DNA of 64,000 bases from Streptomyces sp. DT2A-34 (GCF_030499515.1 NZ_JASTWJ010000001.1:8226001-8290000), one strand, 5' to 3'; shown: positions 55,323-64,000, counted from the first letter of the stretch. The notes: a model not told the origin generated them from the sequence alone. Numbers and translations are program-made.

Positions 55323-56549
55323 CTATCGGCTGAACTCGTCGATCAGCAGCTTTGCCGCCACCGTCGCCCCGTCCGTGCGGACCTTGTCGGCCGCAGCGGT
55401 CGCTCGCGCCCGGGTCTCCGGGGCCAGGGCGGTCTTGAGCGCGGCCGACAGGGACTCGAAGGTCGGGGTCGGACCGTCGTGCGCCGCGCCGATGCCCAGC
55501 TCGGCGACCCGGCCGGCCCAGTACGGCTGGTCGGCCAGCTGGTCCACCACCAGCTGGGGCGCACCGGCCCGGGCGGCCGTCGTCGTCGTGCCTGCCCCGC
55601 CGTGGTGGACCACGGCGGCCACCCGGCCGAACAGCTTCTGCTGGTTGACCTCGCCGACGGCGAAGCAGTCGTCCTGGTCGTCGATCAGGGTCAGGTCGGC
55701 CCAGCCGCGCCCCACGAGTACGCGGCGGCCCTGCGCGCGTACCGCCTCGATGGCCGCCCGGGAGACGTCCTCCGCGTCGCGCAGGGGGATGCTGCCGAAG
55801 CCCACGTAGACCGGGGGTGCGCCCGCGTCCAGGAACGCCACCAGATCTGCCGGGAGCGGCCGTTCGTCCGGCCGGATCCAGGCGCCGGTCTGCACCACAC
55901 CGAGATCCGCCGGCCCCGGCCACGGCCCCAGCAGCGGGTCCGCCGCCAGCAACGGCCGGTCGGTCAGGACGTGGTCGCGGACGTTGTCCACCGGCGGCAG
56001 GCCGATCGAGGCCCGGTGGGTGTTCACCGCGTCACCGAAAAGGTCGTTCAGGTGCTCGGCGTTCAGGTCCCACAGCACCCGGTTGTCGGTCACGTCCGGC
56101 GGGAGCGGCCGGCCCGGCCACTCGAGCGGCGGGTGGTGCGGCGACGGCAGGTAGGACGGGAAGTAGGACACGAACACATACGGGATGCCCAGCTTCTCGG
56201 CCACCGCCCGCCCGGCCGCCGCGAACGGCAGCAAACCGGTCGCCACCAGCACATCGCAGCCCTCGGCCGCCGGGGCGAGCGCGTCGTACGCCGAGTCGAC
56301 CAACTCGGCCGCGCGCTGGGGCAGGGTCTTCGCCGGCATCGGCGTCGTCCCCGTCACCACCCCCTTCGTCATGGCACGCACCGGCCGGCCGACCGGCACC
56401 AGCGGCACGCCGAAACCGTCCAGCAGCTCCGCGAAGTCCGGCGGCGCGCACATCCGCACCTCCGCGCCGAGCGCCCTCAGCTGCACCGCGAGTCCCACCA
56501 TCGGCTCGACGTCCCCGCGCGATCCATACGTAGTCAACAGCACGCGCAC
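55323..56549 (-). CDS. rgt: Rifamycin glycosyltransferase-like Rgt (MGT family)
   Basis: This 408-residue GT1-type enzyme begins MRVLLTTYGSRGDVEPMVGL and has the nucleotide-sugar motif AVVHHGGAGTTTTAARAGAPQLVVDQLADQPYW. These are macrolide-glycosyltransferase features. Rgt enzymes glucosylate the C23 hydroxyl of rifamycins. The specific call rests on the element at 56611-56630 and the helR neighbour rather than on sequence alone; other hydrophobic acceptors are possible. The start is GTG 56549. Confidence 0.82.
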   Translation of the reverse strand: MRVLLTTYGSRGDVEPMVGLAVQLRALGAEVRMCAPPDFAELLDGFGVPLVPVGRPVRAMTKGVVTGTTPMPAKTLPQRAAELVDSAYDALAPAAEGCDVLVATGLLPFAAAGRAVAEKLGIPYVFVSYFPSYLPSPHHPPLEWPGRPLPPDVTDNRVLWDLNAEHLNDLFGDAVNTHRASIGLPPVDNVRDHVLTDRPLLAADPLLGPWPGPADLGVVQTGAWIRPDERPLPADLVAFLDAGAPPVYVGFGSIPLRDAEDVSRAAIEAVRAQGRRVLVGRGWADLTLIDDQDDCFAVGEVNQQKLFGRVAAVVHHGGAGTTTTAARAGAPQLVVDQLADQPYWAGRVAELGIGAAHDGPTPTFESLSAALKTALAPETRARATAAADKVRTDGATVAAKLLIDEFSR

Positions 56550-56610
56550 TTCGCGAATCCCCCTATTTCCGCAGGTCCTGGGCTCAGGTCGACGATTGTG
56601 CGGGACGATG

Positions 56611-56630
56611 GGGGCCTTGCCGCAAGCCCC
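56611..56630 (-). promoter_or_regulatory. Rifamycin-associated element (RAE) upstream of rgt-helR
   Basis: The minus strand reads GGGGCTTGCGGCAAGGCCCC, which is the inverted-repeat element I recall from promoters of rifamycin resistance genes in actinomycetes. It lies 62 nt before the rgt start. TTGCGG inside it, 19 nt before CACAAT (56595-56600), could form the -35/-10 pair. Confidence 0.85.
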
Positions 56631-56653
56631 CCGGTGCGCTATAAGTTGAGAGT

Positions 56654-56679
56654 GGCAAGGAGTGAGTGAGCTCCTTGCC
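56654..56679. terminator. Hairpin between atzF and the rgt promoter
   Basis: GGCAAGGAG (56654-56662) pairs perfectly with CTCCTTGCC (56671-56679). It lies 69 nt past the atzF stop and can end the urea operon transcript before the RAE promoter. Confidence 0.65.
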
Positions 56680-56747
56680 TTCGCTGTTTCTCCGGGCCTT
56701 CCCTGTTTTCCTTCTCGGGGCCTTCCCTGGTTTCCCCGGCCCCGCCG

Positions 56748-58409
56748 TCAGGAGCGGCCGCCCCCGAGATACGCCCGCCAGCCCCCGTACGACGTGATGT
56801 CCTCCGCGTCCATGAGGGCGGCCGGCTCGCACAGGAACCCCGGGACGTGGCTGCCGTCGGCCAGCTCCACGCGCCCCAGGGCCATCGGGCGGGGCAGCTC
56901 CGCGAGGAGCCGGCCGAGCCCCTCCGCCGGGAGCCGCCACACCTCGGCCTCGATCGAGGCTCCGCCCTCGCCGACGTGGACCAGGCCCGGCTTGGGCGGG
57001 GTCGTGGACAGGGCGTGCAGGCGGTACACGGGAGCCGTGGCGGTCGTACGGTCGAATCGGGCGCCCAGGGACAGGAGTCGGGGGTTGAGGGGCTGGCCGG
57101 ACAGGTGGGCGCCGACCACGGCGAGAGGGACCGCCGGGCGGAGCAGGCCCGCGATCCTCGCGAGCCGTTCGTCCGTGAACGCCGGGCCGATCAGCATCAC
57201 GCCGAAGGGCAGGCCGTTCACCTCACCGGCCGGGACGGCGGCCGCCGCCAGGTCGAAGAGGTTGGTGGAGTTGGTGAAACGGCCCAGGCGGGCGTTGGCC
57301 CCCAGCGGGTCGGCGGCCACTTCGGCGAGGGTGGGGTGGCCGGGCGTGGTGGGGAGCAACAGGGCGTCCGCGTCGGCGAGTTCGGCTTCGGCGCGTGCGC
57401 GCAGGGCGGCGAGCCGGTCCTGGTCGGCGAAGAGCCGGTGGGCCGGGATGTCGCGGGCGCGGGTGATGATGCCGGCGACGGTGGGGTCGAGGGTGTCGTC
57501 GCCCGCTGCCACCGCCTTGTCGACAAAGCTCCCCACGGCCGTGTAGCGCTCGGCGACGAAGGCACCCTCGTAGAGCATGGCGGCGGCTTCGGTGAAGGGG
57601 GTGAGGTCAAGGGTGCGGATCTCGGCGCCCGCGGCGGTGAGCTGGCGTACGGCTGCCTCGTAGGCCTCGGCCCAGCCCTCGTCCAGCTCGCCGAGTCCGT
57701 CCGTCGGAGGGACCGCGATGCGCCATGGCCCCGGCGTGCGCTGGGGGAGCGGGGGCAGGGCGCGGCCGGGCGGGGACGCCATGAACGACAGTGCCTGCTC
57801 GGCCTCCGGGAGCGTCCGTGCGAACACCGTCACGCAGTCGAGGGACGCGCAGGCCGGGACGACGCCCTGCGTCGGGACGAGACCCCGGGTGGGTTTGAGG
57901 CCGACGATGCCGTTGAAGGCGGCGGGAACCCGGCCCGAGCCGGCCGTGTCCGTGCCGAGCGCGAAGTCGACGATGCCGAGCGCTACCGCTGTGGCCGAGC
58001 CGGAACTGGAACCGCCGCTGATCATCGAGGGGTCGTGGGCATGGCGAACGGCGCCGTAGGGGGAGCGGGTGCCGACGAGGCCCGTCGCGAACTGGTCGAG
58101 GTTCGTGGTGCCGAGGACGAGCGCGCCGGCGGCACGGAGACGGGCTACCACCGGTGCGTCGGCTTCGGGGTCGTAGGCGTACGAAGGGCACCCCGCGGTA
58201 GTGGGGAGGCCCTTGACGTCGATGTTGCCCTTGGCGGCGAACAGGCGGCCCGCGAGAGGGAGTCGTTCCCCCGTGGCCACGCGTTCGTCGATGATCCGGG
58301 CCTCGGCCTCGACCGCCGTCCGCGGGCGCAGGCCGATCCAGATCTCGGGGCGGTCCACGGCTTCGATCCGGGCGTAGGCGGCGCGGACTCGGGACAGAGC
58401 GCTCGACAT
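56748..58409 (-). CDS. atzF: Allophanate hydrolase AtzF
   Basis: AtzF is a 553-residue amidase-signature enzyme that hydrolyses allophanate to ammonia and CO2, the second step of ATP-dependent urea breakdown. The Ser-cisSer-Lys triad is visible: Lys in LFAAKGNIDVKG, the Ser-rich PSMISGGSSSGSATAVALG, and LGTDTAGSGRVPAAFNGIVGLKPTRG. The C-terminal domain (from about residue 430) includes YRLHALSTTPPKPGLVHVGEGG. The start is ATG 58409, 20 nt after uca. It is the last gene of the operon. Confidence 0.93.
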   Translation of the reverse strand: MSSALSRVRAAYARIEAVDRPEIWIGLRPRTAVEAEARIIDERVATGERLPLAGRLFAAKGNIDVKGLPTTAGCPSYAYDPEADAPVVARLRAAGALVLGTTNLDQFATGLVGTRSPYGAVRHAHDPSMISGGSSSGSATAVALGIVDFALGTDTAGSGRVPAAFNGIVGLKPTRGLVPTQGVVPACASLDCVTVFARTLPEAEQALSFMASPPGRALPPLPQRTPGPWRIAVPPTDGLGELDEGWAEAYEAAVRQLTAAGAEIRTLDLTPFTEAAAMLYEGAFVAERYTAVGSFVDKAVAAGDDTLDPTVAGIITRARDIPAHRLFADQDRLAALRARAEAELADADALLLPTTPGHPTLAEVAADPLGANARLGRFTNSTNLFDLAAAAVPAGEVNGLPFGVMLIGPAFTDERLARIAGLLRPAVPLAVVGAHLSGQPLNPRLLSLGARFDRTTATAPVYRLHALSTTPPKPGLVHVGEGGASIEAEVWRLPAEGLGRLLAELPRPMALGRVELADGSHVPGFLCEPAALMDAEDITSYGGWRAYLGGGRS

Positions 58410-58429
58410 GTCTTTGTTCTCCTTGCCGT

Positions 58430-61400
58430 TCAGGGCGTGGTGGGCGCGAGGACGACCAACGCCGTCCCCGCCGCCACCTGATCCCCGGGCCTGACCAGGA
58501 CCTCCACGACCACGCCGGCGATCGGCGCGTGCACCCTGGACTCCATCTTCATCGCCTCCAGGGCGAGCAGCGGCTGTCCGGCCGTCACCTCGTCACCCGG
58601 CTGGACGTTCAGCTGCCACACCGACGCCGCGAACTCGGCCTCGACGAGCCGCCCGCCCGCCGGGACGGTCACCTCGGCCGCCGGTGCGACCGGCGCCGTC
58701 GCCTGCTCCGCCCGCGCGAACTCGCCGGCCGCCTCCCACGCGTCCCGTTCCGCCGCGAACGCGGCCTGCTGCCGGGCCCTGAACTCCGCGATCGACTCGG
58801 CGTTCTCGGCCAGGAAGGCGCGGTGGTCGGCGAGCGAGAAGGTGCCCTCCTCGATGCGCGGCACGAACCGCCCGGACGTGAGGTCCGCCCGCAGCTCCAG
58901 CAACTCCTCGGCGCTCACCGGATACCACCTGATCCGGTCGAAGAACCGCAGCAGCCAGGGCGAGCCCGGCTCGAACGCCCCGCGCTGCTGCCACCCGGAC
59001 CACACCTGGGTCGTACGGCCCACGAACTGGTAGCCGCCGGGCCCCTCCATGCCGTAGACGCACAGATAGGCCCCGCCGATGCCGACCGAGTTCTCCGCAG
59101 TCCAGGTGCGCGCCGGGTTGTACTTCGTGGTCACCAGGCGGTGCCGGGGATCCAGCGGGGTCGCGACCGGGGCGCCCAGGTACACATCGCCCAGCCCCAG
59201 GACCAGGTACTCCGCGTCGAAGACCGTGCGGTGGACGTCCTCGACCGATTCCAGGCCGTTGACGCGGCGGATGAACTCGATGTTCCACGGGCACCAGGGC
59301 GCGTCGTCGCGTACGCCCGCCATGTAGCGGGCGATGGCCTCGCGCGTCGCCGGGTCGTCCCAGGAGAGGGGGAGGTGGACCGTGCGGGACGGGACGACGA
59401 GCTCGTCGGTGGGCGGCAGGGAGGCGATCATCTGCCGTACCTCGGCGAGGAGTTCGTGCTGCGGCAGACGGGCCGGGTCCGTCTGGATCTGGAGGGAGCG
59501 GATGCCCGGGGTCAGGTCGGTGATCCCGTCCCGGCCCGCCTCGGCCACCGCCTCCATCAGCGCGTGGACGCGCATGCGCAGGGCCAGGTCCAGCCGCATG
59601 GGCCCGAACTCGACCAGCAGACTGTCGTCACCACTGCGGCGGTACGTCACATCGCCGTCCCGCGCCAGCACACCGCCGTCGGCGATCTCCGGGCGCGCGG
59701 AGCCGTCGGCCCGCACGGGCAGGAACCGTACGGTGTCGCCCGGCCGCAGCTGCCCCAGCTTCCAGCGCTCGCCGCTGATCACCGTCGCCGGGCACACGAA
59801 CCCGCCCAGCGACGGGCCGTCCGGGCCGAGCAGCACCGGCATGTCGCCGGTGTAGTCGACGGCACCCACGGAGTACGGCGTGTCGTGGATGTTCGACGGG
59901 TGCAGGCCCGCCTCACCGCCGTCGGCGCGCGCCCAGCGCGGCCGGGGACCTATGAGCCGTATGCCGGTCCGCGCGGAGTTGAAGTGGACCTTCCAGTCGG
60001 CGGCGTAGAAGTCGCGGATGTCGTCCTCGGTGAAGAACTCCGGGGCGGCGTGCGGCCCTTCGACGGCCTTGATGTGCCATACGGCACCCAAGGAGGGGCG
60101 GTCGGGCAAGGGGACCGCCGTCCCCTCGGTGACTGTGCCGCCGTGCAGTACGTCCCCCGTCCGCAGCGCGCGTCCGCCGTGCCCGCCGAACCGGCCGAGC
60201 GTGAAGGTGCTCGCGCTGCCCAGGAAAGCGGGGACGTCGAGACCGCCCGCGACGAGGACGTACGTCCGCAGACCGTGCTCGGCCGGCGCTCCGACCTCCA
60301 GTACGGCCCCCGCCGGCACCGTCACCGGCTCCCACTGCGCCACCGCCCCGCCGTCGACCGTGACCGGGGCCGGGGCGCCCGTCACACACACGGTGGTGGG
60401 GTGCGAGAACCGCAACTCCGGTCCCTGGAGGGTGCATTCGAGACCTGGCGCGCCCTCGGGGTTGCCCAGGGCGCGGTTGCCGAGCCGGAAGGACAGGTCG
60501 TCCATCGGGCCGCAGGGCGGCACGCCGACCTGCCAGTAGCCGGTGCGGCCCGGCCAGTCCTGCACGCTGGTGAGGGTGCCGCCGGCGAGGACCTCGATGC
60601 GGGGCGTCGGGTCGGGCACGGTCGTGAGGGTCGCCGTCGTGTGGGCGGCGGCCAGGAAGTCCTGGTGCGCCAGCGCCGCCCGCACCAGGCCGAGGTTCGT
60701 CTCGATGCCGTCGACGCGGGTGCGGGCCAGCGCCTCGTCCAGCCGCTGCAGGGCGTGCGCGCGGTCGGGGCCGTACGCGATGATCTTCGCGAGCATCGGG
60801 TCGTACGCCGTCGTCACCTCGGTGCCCGTCTCGACCCAGCCGTCCACCCGCACCCCGTGCGGGAACTCGACCCTCGTCAACAGGCCCGAGCTCGGCCGGT
60901 GTTCGCGTGACGGGTCCTCGGCGTAGAGGCGGGCCTCGACGGCGTGGCCGCGCGGTGGGCCCGGGGCGCGGACGACGTCCCGCTCGCCGCGTGCCAGGCG
61001 CAGCATCCAGGCGACCAGGTCGACGCCGTAGATCTCCTCGGTGACCGGGTGCTCCACCTGGAGGCGGGTGTTGACCTCCAGGAAGTACGCCTCCTCGCGG
61101 GCGGCGTCGTACACGAACTCGACGGTTCCGGCGGAGCGGTAGTCGATCGAGGCGCACAAGTCGCGGGCGGAGGCAGCCAGTTGCTCGCGCAGGTGAGCGG
61201 GGAGACCGGGTGCCGGGGCCTCCTCCACCACCTTCTGGTGGCGCCGTTGCAGCGTGCAGTCCCGGTCGCCGAAGGTGACCACCCTGCCCTCGCCGTCGCC
61301 GAACACCTGCACTTCGACATGCCGGGCCCGCTCGACGAGCCGCTCCAGGAAGACGCCGGCGGAGGAGAAGGAGGCGGCGGCGATCCGCTGGACCCGCTCC

Positions 61401-61942
61401 CAGGCCTCGGTCAGTTCATCGGCGCAGCGACATGCCGACATGCCGATACCGCCCCCGCCGCCGGTCGCCTTGAGCATGACGGGATAGCCGATGACCTGGG
61501 CCTCTTCGAGTGCCTCGGCGAGTGACCCCAGCAGCCCCGTCCCCGGCGCCAGCGGTACGCCGGCCGCCTCGGCCGCCGCCCGTGCCGTGTGCTTGGCGCC
61601 GAACAGCTCCAGTTGCTCGGGCGTCGGCCCCACGAACACGATCCCGGCTTCCTCGCAGCGCCGGGCGAACAGCGCGTCCTCGGACAGGAAGCCGTAGCCG
61701 GGGTGGATCGCGCCGGCCCCGCTGTCCTTGGCCGCCTTCAGCACCAGCTCGGCATCGAGGTACGACTCCTTGGCGGGCGTCGGGCCGAGCCGTACGGCTG
61801 TGTCGGCGAGCCGGACGTGGGGCGCCGAGCGGTCCGCGTCGGAGTACGCGGCCACCGTGCGCAGGCCGAGCTCGCGGGCCGTACGGATGATGCGGACGGC
61901 GATCTCGCCCCGGTTGGCGACGAGCAGCGTGTCGAAGCTCAT
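58430..61942 (-). CDS. uca: Urea carboxylase
   Basis: This 1170-residue biotin enzyme carboxylates urea to allophanate. Its order is biotin carboxylase (MSFDTLLVANRGEIAVRII; ATP loop KATGGGGGIGMS; EVNTRLQVEHPVTEE), KipA/AHS2-like and KipI/AHS1-like carboxyltransferase parts (GRTGYWQVGVPPCGPMDDLSFRLGN; YKYNPARTW-like TTKYNPARTW), and a C-terminal biotinyl domain with EAMKME (Lys1132). The start is ATG 61942, with a 4-nt overlap to the upstream gene. The frame extending to 62695 lies over that gene and is not used. Confidence 0.95.
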   Translation of the reverse strand: MSFDTLLVANRGEIAVRIIRTARELGLRTVAAYSDADRSAPHVRLADTAVRLGPTPAKESYLDAELVLKAAKDSGAGAIHPGYGFLSEDALFARRCEEAGIVFVGPTPEQLELFGAKHTARAAAEAAGVPLAPGTGLLGSLAEALEEAQVIGYPVMLKATGGGGGIGMSACRCADELTEAWERVQRIAAASFSSAGVFLERLVERARHVEVQVFGDGEGRVVTFGDRDCTLQRRHQKVVEEAPAPGLPAHLREQLAASARDLCASIDYRSAGTVEFVYDAAREEAYFLEVNTRLQVEHPVTEEIYGVDLVAWMLRLARGERDVVRAPGPPRGHAVEARLYAEDPSREHRPSSGLLTRVEFPHGVRVDGWVETGTEVTTAYDPMLAKIIAYGPDRAHALQRLDEALARTRVDGIETNLGLVRAALAHQDFLAAAHTTATLTTVPDPTPRIEVLAGGTLTSVQDWPGRTGYWQVGVPPCGPMDDLSFRLGNRALGNPEGAPGLECTLQGPELRFSHPTTVCVTGAPAPVTVDGGAVAQWEPVTVPAGAVLEVGAPAEHGLRTYVLVAGGLDVPAFLGSASTFTLGRFGGHGGRALRTGDVLHGGTVTEGTAVPLPDRPSLGAVWHIKAVEGPHAAPEFFTEDDIRDFYAADWKVHFNSARTGIRLIGPRPRWARADGGEAGLHPSNIHDTPYSVGAVDYTGDMPVLLGPDGPSLGGFVCPATVISGERWKLGQLRPGDTVRFLPVRADGSARPEIADGGVLARDGDVTYRRSGDDSLLVEFGPMRLDLALRMRVHALMEAVAEAGRDGITDLTPGIRSLQIQTDPARLPQHELLAEVRQMIASLPPTDELVVPSRTVHLPLSWDDPATREAIARYMAGVRDDAPWCPWNIEFIRRVNGLESVEDVHRTVFDAEYLVLGLGDVYLGAPVATPLDPRHRLVTTKYNPARTWTAENSVGIGGAYLCVYGMEGPGGYQFVGRTTQVWSGWQQRGAFEPGSPWLLRFFDRIRWYPVSAEELLELRADLTSGRFVPRIEEGTFSLADHRAFLAENAESIAEFRARQQAAFAAERDAWEAAGEFARAEQATAPVAPAAEVTVPAGGRLVEAEFAASVWQLNVQPGDEVTAGQPLLALEAMKMESRVHAPIAGVVVEVLVRPGDQVAAGTALVVLAPTTP

Positions 61943-62628
61943 GCGCCGCCCGCCTCGGCTGCGCCGCCCGGCTTGGTGGCTTCGCCCGGCTTGGTGGATT
62001 CGCCCGCCTCCGTGATCGTCATCTCCACGGCCGTCGGCTCGAAGCCGTTGCAGGGGTTGTTGATCTGGGGGCAGTTGGAGACGAGGACGAGGACGTCGCG
62101 CTCGGCGCGCAGCGTCAGGGACAGCCCCGGCGCCGAGATGCCGTCGACGATGCCGAGGGTGCCGTCCTTCTCGACCGGCACGTTCATGTACCAGTTGATG
62201 TTGGAGACGAGGTCGCGCTTGCCGAGGCCGTACTCGGCACCCTCGGCGAGGAAGTTGTCCACGCACGCGTGCTGCGCCCAGGTGTGGTGGCCGTACCGGA
62301 GCGTGTTCGACTCCTTGGAGCAGGCGCCGCCGAGGGTGTCGTGCCGGCCGACGCCGTCGGCGACGACGGTCATCAGCGGGGTGTGCTCGTTGGACATCAG
62401 CACGCTTGACGTGGTGAGGAAGATGCCGCCCTGCGCCTGGATCGTGTCGGGCGCGCTGTAGCGGACGGACGTGTCGTGGGCGTCGTACACGAGGAAGTCG
62501 ACGGCCTGGTTGCCGTGCAGGTCGGTGATGGTGAGCGTCTCGCCGGCGCGGACGACGGACGACCAGGGGGCACGGGCCGGAACGACGGTCGTGCTCGTGG
62601 TCGTGTTCGTGGTCGTGTTCGTGGTCAT
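61939..62628 (-). CDS. Urea carboxylase-associated protein 2 (DUF1989 family)
   Basis: This 229-residue protein is of the type found beside urea carboxylase. Core: GETLTITDLHGNQAVDFLVYDAHDTSVRYSAPDTI, GGACSKESNTLRYG, NWYMNVPVEKDGTLGI and VLVSNCPQINNPCNGFEPTAVEM. The Cys residues in CSKES and the CPQxNNPCNG block are characteristic. The N-terminus is a Thr/Asn repeat encoded by GTGGTCGTGTTC-type repeats. ATG 62628 and the uca start both use ATGA overlaps, so translation is coupled. The biochemical role is unproven; some relatives act on guanidine-derived carboxyguanidine. Confidence 0.88.
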   Translation of the reverse strand: MTTNTTTNTTTSTTVVPARAPWSSVVRAGETLTITDLHGNQAVDFLVYDAHDTSVRYSAPDTIQAQGGIFLTTSSVLMSNEHTPLMTVVADGVGRHDTLGGACSKESNTLRYGHHTWAQHACVDNFLAEGAEYGLGKRDLVSNINWYMNVPVEKDGTLGIVDGISAPGLSLTLRAERDVLVLVSNCPQINNPCNGFEPTAVEMTITEAGESTKPGEATKPGGAAEAGGA

Positions 62629-63449
62629 GCGAGCCCCCTCGCGGCAAGGAATTCGGCGGTGTTGAGGAAGGCGCGGCGGCCCTCGGGGGTGGCATTCCAC
62701 AGGGGGTCGTCGGGGCCGGTCGGGGCCGCGCGCCAGGCGAGCACCTCCAGTGGGGTGCTGACGTACTCGGTGCGGGGGTCGGCCGGATGCGGCACGTTGG
62801 CGATCAGCACGGTCACGTCCTGCTCGGCGCGCAGGGTCACGCTGCCGCCCGGCCCGGTCGAGCCGGTGAAGCCGAGCGTGCCGTCCTCGCGCACCTCCAC
62901 GCCCTGGAAGAAGGACAGGGACGGCGGCAGGTCGCGGGGCTCGAGGCCGTTCTTCGCGGCCGCCAGCTTGAACAGTTCACGGCCGGCGGGGGAGGGGGAC
63001 TGCGCGCTGCCGTCGCCGTAGCGCTCGGTGTTGCGTACGAGGGTGGAGGTGCCGCACAGCGCGTCGTGCCGGCCGGAGGTGTCGGCGACGACGGAGGCGA
63101 GGACGCGGCCCTGGTCGGAGAGCAGGAGTCGGTTCTCGCCGAGGTAGGCGTTCCACTGGACCTTGACCGTGTCGGCGACGTTCAGCCGCTCCCAGGGGCG
63201 GTCGGCCACGTACAGCAGCAGATGCGCGCACGCCTCGCCGCGCAGATCGGTCAGCCGCAGCTGCGCGCCGCGGGCCAGCACCCGGTGCGTGTAGTTGCCG
63301 CCCGCCACCGTCTCGGCCCACACCAGTCGCCCCGCCTCACCGGGCGGCGCCGGCCAGTCCCGGGCCGGTACGACGGGCATGGCCTCGGCCCGGCTCCCCT
63401 CCTGGGCGCGGGCATGGTCACGGGCTCCGTACGTGGTCTCTGTCGCCAT
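62625..63449 (-). CDS. Urea carboxylase-associated protein 1 (DUF1989 family)
   Basis: This 274-residue paralogue of the next gene has ARGAQLRLTDLRGEACAHLLLYVADRPWERLNVADTVKVQW, ALCGTSTLVRNTERYGDG, LSFFQGVEVREDGTLGF and VLIANVPHPADPRTEYVSTPLEVLAW. ATG 63449 follows GGAGG by 7 nt; the frame to 63488 crosses the operator. It is the first gene of the uaap1-uaap2-uca-atzF operon. These paired proteins often accompany carboxylases that use guanidine or urea, so the operon may degrade either. Confidence 0.88.
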   Translation of the reverse strand: MATETTYGARDHARAQEGSRAEAMPVVPARDWPAPPGEAGRLVWAETVAGGNYTHRVLARGAQLRLTDLRGEACAHLLLYVADRPWERLNVADTVKVQWNAYLGENRLLLSDQGRVLASVVADTSGRHDALCGTSTLVRNTERYGDGSAQSPSPAGRELFKLAAAKNGLEPRDLPPSLSFFQGVEVREDGTLGFTGSTGPGGSVTLRAEQDVTVLIANVPHPADPRTEYVSTPLEVLAWRAAPTGPDDPLWNATPEGRRAFLNTAEFLAARGLA

Positions 63450-63486
63450 GCGCGGGACCTCCGCTTCGGTGTCGGCCTCCTGGATC

Positions 63487-63508
63487 ATTTCTGTCGCCCG
63501 ACAGAAAT
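63487..63508. promoter_or_regulatory. TetR operator between the urea operon and its regulator
   Basis: ATTTCTGTCG and CGACAGAAAT form a perfect 10-bp inverted repeat around CC. It lies 38 nt upstream of the first operon gene and 115 nt upstream of the TetR gene. TAATTT on the minus strand overlaps one arm and could be the operon -10. Confidence 0.75.
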
Positions 63509-63622
63509 TAGGGGCGGGGTGGGTCGGGAGGATTACCGCAGTGTTGCCGTGCGGTTACCGCGAGTTCGCGAATGGGTGCTCGCGGAGATCGTCGTGCGCC
63601 CCCGTGTGCGAGGATCGAATCC

Positions 63623-64000
63623 ATGGGTACGTCAGGTGAGCCGGGCAGTCGCCGGGTCGGCAGGCCGCGGGCCGCTCAGCGGCTGGACAGCGGTCTGGAG
63701 CCGCGCGCCGAACTCCTCGCGGCCGCCGCCGAGTTGTTCACCACCCGGGGCTATGCCGCCACCACCACCCGCGCCGTCGCCGAGCGTGCGGGCATGCGGC
63801 AGGCGTCCATGTACCACTACGTCTCCGGCAAGGAGGAACTCCTCGCCGAGCTCCTGGAGTCAACGGTCACGCCCTCGCTCGCGTACGCCCGTGAACTCCT
63901 CGCCGACGACTCGACCCCGGCCGGAGGCCGGCTGTGGGAGCTGTGCCGGGCGGATGTGGAGCTGCTCTGCGGCGGCCCGCACAACCTCGGCGGGCTGTAT
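63623..64000 (+). CDS. TetR-family transcriptional regulator (3' end outside window)
   Basis: The first 126 residues are present. RAELLAAAAELFTTRGYAATTTRAVAERAGMRQASMYHYVSGKEELLAELLE is a canonical TetR N-terminal HTH (residues about 28-80). A basic leader (GSRRVGRPRAAQ) precedes it. The frame stays open to the window end. It is divergent from the urea carboxylase operon across a perfect palindrome, so it is the likely repressor of that operon and of itself. The ligand is unknown. Confidence 0.9.
   Translation, partial: MGTSGEPGSRRVGRPRAAQRLDSGLEPRAELLAAAAELFTTRGYAATTTRAVAERAGMRQASMYHYVSGKEELLAELLESTVTPSLAYARELLADDSTPAGGRLWELCRADVELLCGGPHNLGGLY

Noticed and set aside
1..64000. tRNA or rRNA genes
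   Set aside because: No cloverleaf-like or rRNA-like stretches were noticed by eye. A tRNA covariance scan would be needed for certainty.

Overview
The window is high-GC actinobacterial DNA and almost certainly a Streptomyces chromosome arm-proximal core region. GTG and TTG starts are frequent and third codon positions are strongly G/C. Gene order (gylR-glpF-glpK-glpD beside metH, then arc-dop-pup-prcBA-pafA-FKBP-pafBC-tatAC-helicase) is the arrangement I remember from the S. coelicolor SCO1630-SCO1661 area. This is recall, not a search.

Layout. (1) 1-8516: a methionine-salvage block. mtnA runs into an mtnD-mtnC-mtnB operon from the opposite side. A divergent operon carries a sugar-type ABC transporter (lipoprotein, double ATPase, permease) and mtnK, so the cell is predicted to import methylthioribose, phosphorylate it and recycle it. 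Between the two divergent operons sit two tiny Cys/Met-containing leader peptides facing opposite ways, a perfect palindrome, and a set of alternative hairpins. (2) 8796-13984: the glycerol operon glpF-glpK-glpD with its IclR regulator GylR and two matching operator-like sequences. (3) 14280-22329: metH, broken by a one-base deletion in a G run; a HAD phosphatase; and two tandem peptide-type binding lipoproteins without their transporter. (4) 22422-28208: an orphan LuxR response regulator, a RecB-like nuclease, a site-2 protease, the TrmI tRNA methyltransferase, a secreted protein and a ferredoxin.

(5) 28454-42627: the pupylation-proteasome locus. ARC unfoldase, Dop, Pup, an endonuclease VII-like HNH protein, PrcB and PrcA are followed by a LacI/MFS pair, the ligase PafA, two FKBP prolyl isomerases, and the DNA-damage regulators PafB/PafC with a zinc-ribbon protein. 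(6) 42636-45712: an insertion island with a large intact-looking TnpB-type nuclease, a divergent AlpA/MerR-like HTH protein and a frameshifted IS5-type transposase. (7) 45741-52982: a small membrane protein, tatA, tatC and the HelY-type helicase. Between tatC and helY lies a 2.7 kb zone of decaying gene fragments, a 43-bp tandem duplication and an orphan secreted protein.

(8) 53063-56630: an rgt-helR pair (rifamycin glycosyltransferase plus RNA-polymerase-recycling HelR) headed by a near-perfect rifamycin-associated element. It is probably an inducible rifamycin resistance unit that combines drug inactivation with target rescue. (9) 56748-64000: a urea carboxylase/allophanate hydrolase operon with its two associated DUF1989-type proteins, facing a divergent TetR gene across a perfect 10-bp inverted repeat. 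No rRNA, tRNA or CRISPR array was seen.
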